Source of the DNA: Bacillus sanguinis
Lineage (GTDB): Bacteria; Bacillota; Bacilli; Bacillales; Bacillaceae_G
Reading direction: 5' to 3'
Assembly (NCBI RefSeq): GCF_018332475.1
Contig: NZ_BOQB01000152.1
Span: 1 to 35,374 of the forward strand
DNA: 35,374 nt
This document shows, piece after piece, positions 7,789-15,772 of this stretch (positions are counted from its first letter, which is position 1; the number at the start of each line of letters is the position of its first letter). The notes beneath the pieces were generated by a model. That model was given only the letters and a program-made list of their open reading frames with translations, did not search any database and was not told the DNA's origin. A program made the position numbers and the translations under genes.

Positions 7789-8520
7789 ATGAAAGAACTA
7801 TTACGTTTTACAAAAGAAAACAAGGGAGAAATCAACGAAATTGCTGTTCTTATACGAAAAGATTTTACGTTATTTGTAGAATTCAAAGGACACCGTATTA
7901 TGAGTTATATCGATGGAAAAGGACGATTACGTTTCTATGACACAACAAGACCAAAGGAAATTAAATTTGCTGGGATCGGCATATCGGAAGAACAATTAGA
8001 AGTGATTCAAAACTATATAAAAGAAGAAGAAATACGTTTAGAACAAGAAAAAGAACAACGAATCGTTGATGAATTTGGGGAAATTACAGATGAAAGTGAA
8101 ATCCGCTTCACCTATACAACTGGTTATGATTTCAATGTTTCAAAGCTTCCGAAAGCGATTCGTGATTTAATTATGCAATTAGAAAAGAAAGATGTAAAAG
8201 GATATGAAAAAGTTGATTTCTACGGAGATTATAGTGTTGATTATGTCGTTACAATGACTTATAAGCAGTTACTTACATTAGTAGAAAATAGAAAAAAAGA
8301 AAATGAAATCATCGAGACAAAGAAACAGGAACGTATAGAAAAAGATAAAAAAGAGTTTGAAGAAAAGAAAAAACAAGCACGAGAAACAGGAAAAAGAGTG
8401 AAATTGTCTCACTGGATGGAACCATGCAATGATCCAACAGAAGAATGTAGTATAGATTTTATCACTAAATACATTGCACCTGATGGAAAAATTGAAATTG
8501 TTCGGTCTCATTCTTATTAA
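7789..8520 (+). CDS. Hypothetical protein, 243 aa, behind the recombinase
   Basis: I do not recognise this protein. ATG 7789 follows AAGGGG and lies 17 bases after the recombinase stop, so cotranscription is likely. The N-terminal half is beta-rich (ELLRFTKENKGEINEIAVLIRKDFTLFVEF) and the C-terminal third has a long KE-rich coiled coil (about residues 165-200) before a final segment containing HWMEPCNDPTEECSID. Its association with the recombinase suggests a plasmid-backbone or accessory recombination role, but that is context only. Confidence 0.75.
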   Translation: MKELLRFTKENKGEINEIAVLIRKDFTLFVEFKGHRIMSYIDGKGRLRFYDTTRPKEIKFAGIGISEEQLEVIQNYIKEEEIRLEQEKEQRIVDEFGEITDESEIRFTYTTGYDFNVSKLPKAIRDLIMQLEKKDVKGYEKVDFYGDYSVDYVVTMTYKQLLTLVENRKKENEIIETKKQERIEKDKKEFEEKKKQARETGKRVKLSHWMEPCNDPTEECSIDFITKYIAPDGKIEIVRSHSY

Positions 8521-8545
8521 TTTATAAAAATAGGGGGAAATAAAC

Positions 8546-9265
8546 ATGAAGTTTTTAAGTGAAATATATCCAAACGTGAAATTTTTCGAAAAAGAAAGTG
8601 ATAAAAAACAGATTTTCTACGGAGTAGAAAGAAGTAAATTGAAAAAACGTGTACATGTTGAAGATTTTGTTTTCATTCGACCTGATTGTGAGTTCAATAC
8701 AATCAGTTGGATTACAGGAAATGAAGATTCTTATTACGATGCTCTTCATATTAATGATTTTTCATATGTACTAGAAAAAGAGAATGTAGAAGAGTTATAT
8801 CGTGAGTTAGTAAGTGATGCAACATTTAAAAATGCTTTAGAAAACGTACATATTAATAATTTCTATCATTTTGAACGTACAGATTGCTTACCGAAAGAAG
8901 TACATGCATTTGTTTTACATTTTTTAAACGAAATGAATCATAAAAACGTTCTGTTCAACGATGCAGATTGGGAAGATTCAATTGGTGTCTATGATGGCGA
9001 TAAAACGCACCATAGAATCATTTTAAATGAGAAAAACGGATATGTGTATGCTGAGGATTTAGATTGTCTAGTACAAGAAGAAGCAAGTTTTAAGAACGGT
9101 TCATTTTCTTCAAAACTATATCTCACAACAGAAGGTGACCTTATTCAAGAATTTCATTCTCATTCTGAAAAAGACTTAGCACATCATATGACTGTACTAC
9201 AAGTGATTGAAGGAAAAGAAAAGGAACAATATCTACAATTAATATTTAAAAAGGAGGGGAATTAA
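8546..9265 (+). CDS. Hypothetical protein, 239 aa
   Basis: An acidic protein with no recognised domain. Its mixed alpha/beta sequence contains several His clusters (HSHSEKDLAHHM near residue 210) that could bind a metal, although no standard metallo-enzyme motif is complete. AGGGGG precedes ATG 8546. It lies 25 bases after the previous gene and one base before the next, inside the five-gene block led by the recombinase. Confidence 0.75.
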   Translation: MKFLSEIYPNVKFFEKESDKKQIFYGVERSKLKKRVHVEDFVFIRPDCEFNTISWITGNEDSYYDALHINDFSYVLEKENVEELYRELVSDATFKNALENVHINNFYHFERTDCLPKEVHAFVLHFLNEMNHKNVLFNDADWEDSIGVYDGDKTHHRIILNEKNGYVYAEDLDCLVQEEASFKNGSFSSKLYLTTEGDLIQEFHSHSEKDLAHHMTVLQVIEGKEKEQYLQLIFKKEGN

Positions 9266-9266
9266 A

Positions 9267-9854
9267 ATGAAACATACATTAGGGCCACAAAAACCATATC
9301 ATTCATTAACCTTAGAAAAGGTATTGGAAGGTAAAAAAATCGAAATGAAGGTATCGATTAATTCTTCACTTACTGTATTTGTTGGAGATGGTAGTGGGTA
9401 TAGTGAAACAGCCTATTTTGAACTTCAAGATGGACAAGAATATTTACGATTAAACAATATTTTGTATATAGATGATGTTCTAATCGATAAAGTTCCTATT
9501 ACGCGTATGGAAAAAGGGACGTTAATACAATTCGCAATTGACCAAATAGAGCGAAATGAAGAGATTAAAGAAGAACGTTTCCAATCAGAAGATGCAATGC
9601 TTAAATTTACTTATAATGCTTCAAATCGAGTAGCTGAAGAACATGAAGAGTACCCTTGGTATGTGAGAAAACGTATTGAATTATTAGAAAGAGAAGAACT
9701 CTATCCTTTTGTGTATCAAGAACAATGGGGCGATGAGAAAGTCCTCTTTATGATCCGTATACCATACGAAAGATTAGAACAAATGACAGAATCAAGAATG
9801 CAAAAAAAGGTGGATTCGTATGAACTACGAAAAGTTGATAAAGAAAACGAATGA
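9267..9854 (+). CDS. Hypothetical protein, 195 aa
   Basis: The protein opens with MKHTLGPQKPYHSLTLEKVL, continues with a beta-rich half (VFVGDGSGYSETAYFELQDG) and ends in a charged helical half rich in Glu and Arg. AAGGAGGGG gives ATG 9267 a strong ribosome site overlapping the end of the preceding gene, which indicates translational coupling. The family is not recognised. Confidence 0.75.
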   Translation: MKHTLGPQKPYHSLTLEKVLEGKKIEMKVSINSSLTVFVGDGSGYSETAYFELQDGQEYLRLNNILYIDDVLIDKVPITRMEKGTLIQFAIDQIERNEEIKEERFQSEDAMLKFTYNASNRVAEEHEEYPWYVRKRIELLEREELYPFVYQEQWGDEKVLFMIRIPYERLEQMTESRMQKKVDSYELRKVDKENE

Positions 9855-9891
9855 AATACATAACAACATATAAGAAAAGGAGTGTTTTATC

Positions 9892-10419
9892 ATGGAACAA
9901 ATTCTTTTAAAAGTAGGAGAAAAAGCACCTGAGAAGTGGATGAAAGATTTTCGTAATATGGGTCAAGGTGGTGTTTTAGAATATGATAAACACACAGGAG
10001 AATTGTATTTATTCATTATCCTGCACAACATTAAATCGAAAGAAAAACGCCAAATCAAACAAGGTTTAATTCGTTTCCGTTTATATGAAAAGGGTAATTG
10101 CATTCTACCAATCTTTGCGGTCGATAATCCGCGCGAGGATTTACTCTTAGAGCTGCCGTTTGATCCCAGTTTATATGATGAAGGGATAAATTTGGCAAGT
10201 GATCGATTAAACATCTTTTTAATTGAACAAAAAGATGAAACGATCCAAGCGATGCGTACATTAGACTTAGGAGGAGAGTTCTTTTTGAAACTCTTTGGGA
10301 ATTGGATAGGGAAAGAAAAAGACTTCACAGAGGAATATCAAGCATTTTTACAAGAAGCGTACCAGCATAAGTGTATTGATCTTTGGGAACAGGCCGCACA
10401 AGTGGATTGGGACAAATAA
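9892..10419 (+). CDS. Hypothetical protein, 175 aa, last gene of the recombinase block
   Basis: The product is an unrecognised mixed alpha/beta protein with two beta-rich stretches, GELYLFIILHNIKS and KQGLIRFRLYEKGNCILPIFAVD, and a C-terminal helix ending in WEQAAQVDWDK. AAGGAGTG precedes ATG 9892, and the gap to the previous gene is 37 bases. No strong terminator follows directly; the first good hairpins occur from 10551, in the leader of the replication gene, so transcription may run on towards rep. Confidence 0.75.
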   Translation: MEQILLKVGEKAPEKWMKDFRNMGQGGVLEYDKHTGELYLFIILHNIKSKEKRQIKQGLIRFRLYEKGNCILPIFAVDNPREDLLLELPFDPSLYDEGINLASDRLNIFLIEQKDETIQAMRTLDLGGEFFLKLFGNWIGKEKDFTEEYQAFLQEAYQHKCIDLWEQAAQVDWDK

Positions 10420-10550
10420 AATGCTGGGTTTATTTGCTAAATGTTGTTAGAATCAGTAGAATAGTAGTAGAAAGAAAAAGGTTTTTTGTGAGAAAGTGAA
10501 GAAATATAGAAGAAAGACTGGATTTTTTGTGAAAAATGAGGTAAAAAGAA

Positions 10551-10734
10551 GAAAAGCCACTGTTGGTAGCAGTGACTTTACTTTAAAGCTATAAAATTGT
10601 TTCAATGAAGTTTTCCCGACTTCTGAATCCGATTGAGACAACCCAACCGTAATTTAATCAACGTTTATATATTTAATAATAACAAAAATTATTAAATATT
10701 TCTACTAAGAATATACATTTTTATATTCTTTTAG
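10551..10734 (+). promoter_or_regulatory. Hairpin-rich leader before the replication gene
   Basis: Four inverted repeats follow one another. AAAGCCACTG/CAGTGACTTT lies near 10553-10581. TTGTTTCAAT/ATTGAGACAA encloses GAAGT/ACTTC, near 10596-10640. ATATTTAATAAT/ATTATTAAATAT has perfect 12-bp arms near 10667-10698. AAGAATAT/ATATTCTT, near 10708-10731, is followed by TTTTAG. Such stacks are typical of copy-number control by antisense RNA or attenuation. The ribosome site of rep (GAGAGGGG) can also pair with TATCTCT just upstream, which would limit translation. Confidence 0.5.
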
Positions 10735-10834
10735 TCAAGAAGAATTAAATTCCTTTTTTGGGGACAAAATTAAATTTATATTATTATAGATAGTTCGGAT
10801 TCCTATCTCTTACAAATAGAGAGGGGAAATTAAC

Positions 10835-12019
10835 ATGAGTATTAGAATTAGACAATCAAAAGAATTAGAACGACGTATTGAGGAAAAAAAGAAAGAGAAA
10901 GTAACAGGTAAAAAACGAGGACGACCTCGTAAAAACAAAATCGAAGAGGAAATAAAGAATCCACCTTTTAAGCCGTTCGATGAAACAGGAGAAATACCAG
11001 AAGGGTATATTCCAGGTCTTTTGAAAGAAGGTTCATCTGTAACGGATAAAGAAGCGTTGGAGAAAGAACAAGAAAGAAAAAAAGCACAAAGATTATATGA
11101 ATTATCAAAGGAACGTGAACCATTTGTACAAACAGGAAAGGAATATAATGTCATGTTCGAAAAATTAACACAAGCCGAATTACATTATCTGATGCAAATT
11201 ATTCATTATGTTCCCTATGGAGAAAAACCAATCAAAAAAGACGGACAGTTATTAACGATTGGTGATATTTATGCCATTTGGGGAGTTCACCGAGAGACTG
11301 GCCGCAAATATATAAATAAATATATAAAACTAGGGATTGCTGAAAAAGAAAAATCAACAACTTCTAAAAGAGATGAATATTTGATTATCAAAAAAGAATT
11401 TTGGTTCAAAGGAAATAAAGACTTTAAAGGATATAATTCCAAAGTGATGGAAGCAAAAATGGAAGAAGTTATCGAATCTATTAAAATACAAACAGCAGAA
11501 TATATGATTACTGCACAGGAAGAAGAGAACAAATTAGCAGAAGAACAAAGAAGAGAACCGAGAGAGGTTAAAAAAATATTCCCATTGTCTTTGTTAGGTG
11601 TTTTACTAGGACACATACACTTTCAAACATTTTTCCTCGTACATAATCCGACAGATGTAGCGATCCAAGAAGGAGAAACAGTACACGAAGTAATGGCGTC
11701 AGAATATAAAAGTTATCAAAGAGAAGGACATTTGGAATTTATGAGTAAAATAGATATTTGGCGTAAAATCACTGGAAAAAAAGTGAAAGATTTAGAAACA
11801 GAACAAAGCCAAAAATTAGATTTGTATTTTGATATGTTGAAAAAAGCTGGGGCTTTATTAAGCATAGAAGGTATGGAAAATCGATTGATTATGCACCCCG
11901 AATTAGCATTTGTAACTCCTCATGTGAAAGAAACAGATTGGTACAAGGCTGTTGCAACAATGTTTAACTTTACTAAATCAAAAAAGAATAAGAAGAAAAA
12001 TACAAAAAAACAAGGTTAA
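10835..12019 (+). CDS. rep: Plasmid replication initiator (AT-hook plus winged-helix)
   Basis: A 394-aa basic protein and the best candidate for the replication initiator. Residues about 25-36 are an AT-hook (KKRGRPRKNK). Residues about 105-190 look like a winged helix-turn-helix: LTQAELHYLMQIIHYV, then LLTIGDIYAIWGVHRETGRKYINKYIKLGIAEK, then a wing. This arrangement is familiar in initiators of theta-type Gram-positive plasmids, though I cannot name the family. The C-terminal half is helical and ends in a Lys-rich tail. GAGAGGGG precedes ATG 10835. Three perfect iterons begin 47 bases after the stop, followed by a long AT-rich gene-free tract. No other gene in the window looks like an initiator. 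Confidence 0.75.
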   Translation: MSIRIRQSKELERRIEEKKKEKVTGKKRGRPRKNKIEEEIKNPPFKPFDETGEIPEGYIPGLLKEGSSVTDKEALEKEQERKKAQRLYELSKEREPFVQTGKEYNVMFEKLTQAELHYLMQIIHYVPYGEKPIKKDGQLLTIGDIYAIWGVHRETGRKYINKYIKLGIAEKEKSTTSKRDEYLIIKKEFWFKGNKDFKGYNSKVMEAKMEEVIESIKIQTAEYMITAQEEENKLAEEQRREPREVKKIFPLSLLGVLLGHIHFQTFFLVHNPTDVAIQEGETVHEVMASEYKSYQREGHLEFMSKIDIWRKITGKKVKDLETEQSQKLDLYFDMLKKAGALLSIEGMENRLIMHPELAFVTPHVKETDWYKAVATMFNFTKSKKNKKKNTKKQG

Positions 12020-12066
12020 TTCCTTGTTTTTTTGTTGTTTAAAAAAACTTAATTGAGAATCATTAT

Positions 12067-12196
12067 CTAAAAAAAGGGGGGGTTTTATGTGACATTGAGG
12101 TAAATAAAAACCTAATTGATAATTTTTATCACCTAAAAAAAGGGGGGGTTTTATGTGACATTGACCTAAAAAAAGGGGGGGTTTTATGTGACATTG
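12067..12196 (+). repeat. Three perfect 31-bp iterons of the probable origin
   Basis: Identical copies lie at 12067-12097, 12133-12163 and 12166-12196. Each reads CTAAAAAAAGGGGGGG followed by TTTTATGTGACATTG: seven As, seven Gs, four Ts, then a short palindrome ATGTGACAT. Starts are 66 and 33 bp apart, so all sit on one face of the helix with one vacant position. The first two are also preceded by similar TAATTGAnAAT.. TTATC dyads. They lie directly downstream of rep, as expected for initiator-binding iterons. Confidence 0.85.
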
Positions 12197-12199
12197 GGT

Positions 12200-13150
12200 T
12201 TTCAATTTTCCTTACTCTCCCTAGTATTCTTGATTTTTCGGACTCTTATATAATCATGTAGTCTAAAAATCTGTAATTGATGTTTAATTAATTTTCTGCT
12301 TTTGATCTTAAAGTGTTTTTTGATTTTTGAACATGATTATATGCTTTAATTAATTGATTCATATTTTACTGTTTATGAGGTTCGTTTGCCATTTATTGTG
12401 TGGTGACAACTAGCGCGCTTCCGCTTGCTGCAATTTATTTTTTAATTACATTCTCACGAACCTAATTAAAAAATAAATTTATAATGGAGATTTGTTTCTT
12501 CTCACACTATTGTTTTTTGAACAATAATAGATGTTTTGGTTTTGTGTAAAAAATCCAAGATAATGTTTTCCCCCTATTTATGTACATTCACCTTATTTAT
12601 GAAATTCCATTTATATTGTTATTTCCTCTAAAAATATTTATATCTGCAGACAAATACACCACAAGCTTTTTTTAGCGATTTTTTAAAAAAAGTGAAGTGG
12701 CAAAAATAACAATCTTGATCTTTGAATCAATTAATTAGGTTCTTTGCTTGTAAGAAGTGAAAATTTATTATTAAAATAGTTAGCTTCCCCCAGCAATTAA
12801 CAAATATGATTTCATCTAATAATTATTTCGTCATTTTATTTTGTTTCTATAACAATATTAAAAGAAAAAACATTAAAACCAGTTCCGCTAACGCTCATTA
12901 GGACCTTAAAACATGTTGGAATCATAAATTCCAGACCTTTTGAAAAACAATTTCTTTGAAACTGCTAAAATATGAAACATTCCTCTTACTATAAAAGAGA
13001 AATTGTCCCTTTTTTTAGTGGTTTTTATACGAAAAATGCTTATGTATCAAGTATTTCAAGTTATAAATGTAAACACAGGAAAGATAATATATACATAAAT
13101 ACAAAAACCTAAAAGATGAAAATTATCTCCGCTACCGCTCAACAAGATCG
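12200..13150. other. AT-rich gene-free region with large dyads; probable replication origin
   Basis: No gene is supported in these 950 bases. They contain ATATAATCATGT with ACATGATTATAT (12-bp arms, about 12248 and 12333), AGGTTCGT with ACGAACCT around a GC-rich island, and AATTTATTTTTTAATTA with its exact 17-bp complement nearby (12430-12480). CCGCTTGCTG, CCGCTAACGCTCA (about 12886) and CCGCTACCGCTCA (about 13130) are GC-rich islands of related sequence that could be primosome or single-strand initiation signals. Unwinding next to the iterons is plausible. Confidence 0.5.
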
Positions 13151-13202
13151 TGAAACCCTGTTTGGTATTTCCAAAACAAAAAAACACACAAACTATAAAA
13201 AT

Positions 13203-13216
13203 AGTGTATATACACT
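13203..13216. promoter_or_regulatory. 14-bp palindrome before the first paralogue
   Basis: AGTGTATATACACT is a perfect palindrome that ends 7 bases before the ribosome site of the gene at 13237. Related TGTATATA sequences precede the next paralogue (about 13808), so a shared repressor is possible. Confidence 0.4.
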
Positions 13217-13236
13217 TCAATTGGAGGTGTATGTAT

Positions 13237-13749
13237 ATGTCGTTTAGTGAAAAAATGTATGATTTATCCTATGAAAATAATATTAAAATCATTTGCACAG
13301 ATAAATTACCTAAAACAGATCAAATAATAGAGTTATCACATTACGATGGAAGAGGTTTAGATGATTTGTTTTATATTATGAAAGAAGAAAATATTAATTA
13401 TGCTTTTTATGTAACAAAAACATTTGAAGAAGCTTATCAAACGCTTTATTTTTATGATGCAATGAAATGTTTAGAAGAAAAACATAATATCGTATTAACA
13501 GTAGAAAGTATTTTATATGGGTTTCTTGAACTTGATATTATTTTATATAATAACCAATTGGAAACATATAAAAATGATAATTTTGGTTATCAATCATTAA
13601 CGTTCATTAAAAATAATATACAATATACGGTTGTTTATGAAGAAGAGTGGTACCAATTAGCAATAGCTGCAAAACAAACCACAGAAGAATTTGTAGAGGA
13701 ATTTCTTAATCGTTACGATATTTTTATATATGAAGAAGTCGAATCATAA
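13237..13749 (+). CDS. Hypothetical protein, 170 aa; paralogue family member 1
   Basis: This is the first of three related single-gene units (13237, 13849, 15094). All share an N-terminal alpha/beta part, a segment of the type ILYGFLELDIILYNNQL, a hydrophobic strand IQYTVVYEEEWY, and a C-terminal helix TTEEFVEEFLNRY. ATG 13237 lies 7 bases after GGAGGTG; the upstream in-frame ATGs are too close to that site or lack one. Each unit has its own leader and a terminator overlapping its stop codon. No signal peptide or membrane segment is clear. The function is unknown; recent tandem duplication with divergence is typical of accessory or host-interaction genes. Confidence 0.75.
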   Translation: MSFSEKMYDLSYENNIKIICTDKLPKTDQIIELSHYDGRGLDDLFYIMKEENINYAFYVTKTFEEAYQTLYFYDAMKCLEEKHNIVLTVESILYGFLELDIILYNNQLETYKNDNFGYQSLTFIKNNIQYTVVYEEEWYQLAIAAKQTTEEFVEEFLNRYDIFIYEEVES

Positions 13750-13766
13750 TATTCGGCTTCTTTTTT
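13732..13766 (+). terminator. Terminator overlapping the end of paralogue 1
   Basis: AAGAAGtCGAAT and ATTCGgCTTCTT pair around the stop codon, followed by a T run. Confidence 0.88.
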
Positions 13767-13848
13767 ATGCGTTTTCAAACAAAATATACACAAACATAAA
13801 AAAACCTGTATATATATGCTTCCATTTTATTTATTGGAGGTGTAGTAG

Positions 13849-14388
13849 ATGAAATTTTTTGATTCAAGTTATATTAAGCAGTATGCAACGAAAAAAGGTT
13901 TTAAAGTGGTAGATATAAACAAAATTGAACCCACTTTTGAGGATACTTATAAAGTGGAACTAAATACATATGAAGATACAATAGATGATTTTTTTGCTAT
14001 GGCAAAAGAAGAAAAGAAACGTACTATTTTTTTAGAAGAGGTTTGTTTGGATCGTGAAAAATTTGATATTAGTTTATATAACGTACATAAATATTTAGAA
14101 GAAAACTATCATGCGAAAACAGCAAATAAAAAGGAACAAGCACTACATAGTCGCATTATAGAACATATTAATTTTCGCAACCAACGCTTATTTTTACATA
14201 CATTAGATAGAGAAGTAGTTGAAATTAAACTAATGTTTGTAGCTGATGAGGTAAGATATGAGATGGTATTTCAAGAACATTGGTATAAAAACCTATTAGG
14301 TTATCATCGTACAATGGAAGATATAGTAGATTCTTTTATGGAAACCAATACACCTTTATTAAAAGTAATAGAACAGGAAGAAGGTTAA
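13849..14388 (+). CDS. Hypothetical protein, 179 aa; paralogue family member 2
   Basis: GGAGGTG is placed well before ATG 13849. The protein follows the plan of its neighbours: TIDDFFAMAKEEKKRTIFLEEV in the first half matches GLDDLFYIMKEENINYAFYVTK of member 1, and VRYEMVFQEHWYKNLLGYHRTMEDIVDSFM matches IQYTVVYEEEWYQLAIAAKQTTEEFVEEFL. The conserved [EQ]-[EH]-W-[YV] motif may mark the core. No enzyme motif is visible. It is a single-gene unit ending in its own terminator, and a 36-bp recombination-like site follows 38 bases after the stop. Confidence 0.75.
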   Translation: MKFFDSSYIKQYATKKGFKVVDINKIEPTFEDTYKVELNTYEDTIDDFFAMAKEEKKRTIFLEEVCLDREKFDISLYNVHKYLEENYHAKTANKKEQALHSRIIEHINFRNQRLFLHTLDREVVEIKLMFVADEVRYEMVFQEHWYKNLLGYHRTMEDIVDSFMETNTPLLKVIEQEEG

Positions 14389-14413
14389 TATTGCTATTAA
14401 CCTTCTTTTTTTA
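14379..14413 (+). terminator. Terminator overlapping the end of paralogue 2
   Basis: AGAAGGTTAATA and TATTAACCTTCT form a perfect 12-bp stem with a four-base loop and a T run; the stop codon is inside the stem. Confidence 0.92.
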
Positions 14414-14426
14414 TCAGACGTTCTTT

Positions 14427-14462
14427 CACAAATTGGATAGTTTATATTCTGTTCAATTTGTG
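14427..14462 (+). other. lox-like 36-bp recombination site, copy 1
   Basis: Left arm CACAAATTGGATAG, spacer TTTATATT, right arm CTGTTCAATTTGTG. The 14-bp arms are near-perfect inverted repeats around an asymmetric 8-bp spacer, the layout of tyrosine-recombinase core sites. A second copy at 15651-15686 has the same spacer in the same orientation, so recombination would excise the 1,224 bp between them. The immediate right flank is AAGTGTAGGTTTTC. Confidence 0.55.
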
Positions 14463-14653
14463 AAGTGTAGGTTTTCTTCAAAATGCCCCTGGTTCTTATA
14501 TACCAAACAGGTTTTAAGGTTTCCAGGAGCGGCAGCGGGATGGGGTTGTATTATGTATTGTTTTATCTGCTGGTTACATCATTAATAGAGGTTCTTGAAA
14601 TGTTTTTGAAAATGCAGTATAGACATAATAACTATTATTTCGGAGGTTTCACT

Positions 14654-14995
14654 ATGAATAAAGAAAAATACGAATACGAGAAATCATTTATTGCAAACCT
14701 GAGAAGAGAATGTACACAACAACACATATTAGAATACGTTAATTCATATGAAAAGAATGCTTTTACAAAAGAACAAATGGAAGAACTCAAACAAATAGCA
14801 AAAGAAGCACCACTCACAATGATGTTTGGACATTATTTAGTACCTGTAAAACCTTATGGGAGTGAAGGGTTAATCCCAAAATATGATGAATGCAATACTT
14901 CCTGTATTAGTAGTTCTGGAGGAAGCTGCTGTCGTTATTTTGAAGGAAAATTAGGAGATCATTACACGATGTGCAGTAAATATGTGTCGTTGTAA
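14654..14995 (+). CDS. Small protein with a Cys-rich C-terminus, 113 aa
   Basis: CGGAGG precedes ATG 14654 at a normal distance; the frame is open further upstream but without a ribosome site and through the recombination-like site. Residues 1-60 are a charged helical region. The last 35 residues carry CNTSCISSSGGSCC..., then MCSKYVSL, giving five Cys in a C-x3-C-x7-CC-x15-C pattern that suggests metal binding or disulfides. There is no signal peptide, so a metal site is more likely. It is one of two genes inside the segment flanked by the 36-bp sites. The function is unknown. Confidence 0.7.
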   Translation: MNKEKYEYEKSFIANLRRECTQQHILEYVNSYEKNAFTKEQMEELKQIAKEAPLTMMFGHYLVPVKPYGSEGLIPKYDECNTSCISSSGGSCCRYFEGKLGDHYTMCSKYVSL

Positions 14996-15093
14996 TAGAG
15001 AATTATCGAAAATAGTTTAGTAGAAATACTAGACTTTTTTTATTTTTCCATTAGAAATAAACCATACATGTGTGTATAGAGGAGGTGTATGAT

Positions 15094-15609
15094 TTGGAGT
15101 TTTTAAGTTTAAATGAAATCAAAGAAGTAGCAAATTCAGAAGGTATAGATATTATAGAAGCAAAGGTACGAAAAGGGGTAGATGAGTTACCTATTCTTTG
15201 TTTTAAAAGTGATTCGATAAAGGATATAGCTGATTTCTTCATGTTTGCAAGAAAAGCGAATATAAACACTATATTTTGTTATACAGAAACGTATGAATCT
15301 GATTTTTTTCGTTTAGATAGTACAGATATTAATCGTTTTATTGATGTAGACATCATAGAAAGAGAAACTGTCTTAGATTATATCTTAGAAGACATTGAAG
15401 TGTACAATGAACAATTTGAAAAATATGAAGAAGGAGAAGAATGTAATCGTGTATTATTTTTCTATAAAGATCGTATGGAACACTGCATCGTTCTTAGAAA
15501 AGAATGGGTAGAAAGAATCCTATCAAGAGAAGAAGCAATGTTTCGCATTTTAGCTGACTACGCTGACGAACTTCAAGCACTAGAAGAAGCATGGGAAGAA
15601 GATAAATAA
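15094..15609 (+). CDS. Hypothetical protein, 171 aa; paralogue family member 3
   Basis: GAGGAGGTG at 15079-15087 points to the TTG at 15094 as start; the ATG at 15070 has no ribosome site and would make that sequence coding. The protein repeats the plan of members 1 and 2: SIKDIADFFMFARKANINTIFCYTETYE in the first half and MEHCIVLRKEWVERILSREEAMFRILADYADEL near the end, with Glu-rich C-terminus. It lies inside the segment bounded by the two 36-bp sites, so this copy could be mobile relative to the other two. A terminator overlaps its stop codon. Confidence 0.72.
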   Translation: MEFLSLNEIKEVANSEGIDIIEAKVRKGVDELPILCFKSDSIKDIADFFMFARKANINTIFCYTETYESDFFRLDSTDINRFIDVDIIERETVLDYILEDIEVYNEQFEKYEEGEECNRVLFFYKDRMEHCIVLRKEWVERILSREEAMFRILADYADELQALEEAWEEDK

Positions 15610-15636
15610 AAAACCTTGCTATTACAAGGTTTTTTT
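15608..15636 (+). terminator. Terminator after paralogue 3
   Basis: AAAAAACCTTG, a six-base loop and CAAGGTTTTTT form a strong stem with a continuous T run. Confidence 0.92.
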
Positions 15637-15650
15637 CTAATAACCTAATC

Positions 15651-15686
15651 CACAAATTAAATAGTTTATATTCTATTCAATTTGTG
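15651..15686 (+). other. lox-like 36-bp recombination site, copy 2
   Basis: Left arm CACAAATTAAATAG, spacer TTTATATT, right arm CTATTCAATTTGTG. It differs from the 14427 copy at three positions, all in the arms, with the spacer unchanged. GGAAGAACGTTTCTCGAAAA follows; a similar GAAGAACCGAGAAAA follows the degenerate site upstream of the recombinase at 6257. The shared flank supports a common origin of the three sites. Confidence 0.55.
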
Positions 15687-15772
15687 GAAGAACGTTTCTC
15701 GAAAAAACTTTACAAACATACAAACATAATTAAATTTATATTGTCTACTTTATATCTATTGGAGGAATTTTT

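Noticed and set aside
14483-14653. N-terminal extension of the Cys-rich protein
   Set aside because: No ribosome site precedes the upstream ATG, while CGGAGG precedes ATG 14654.
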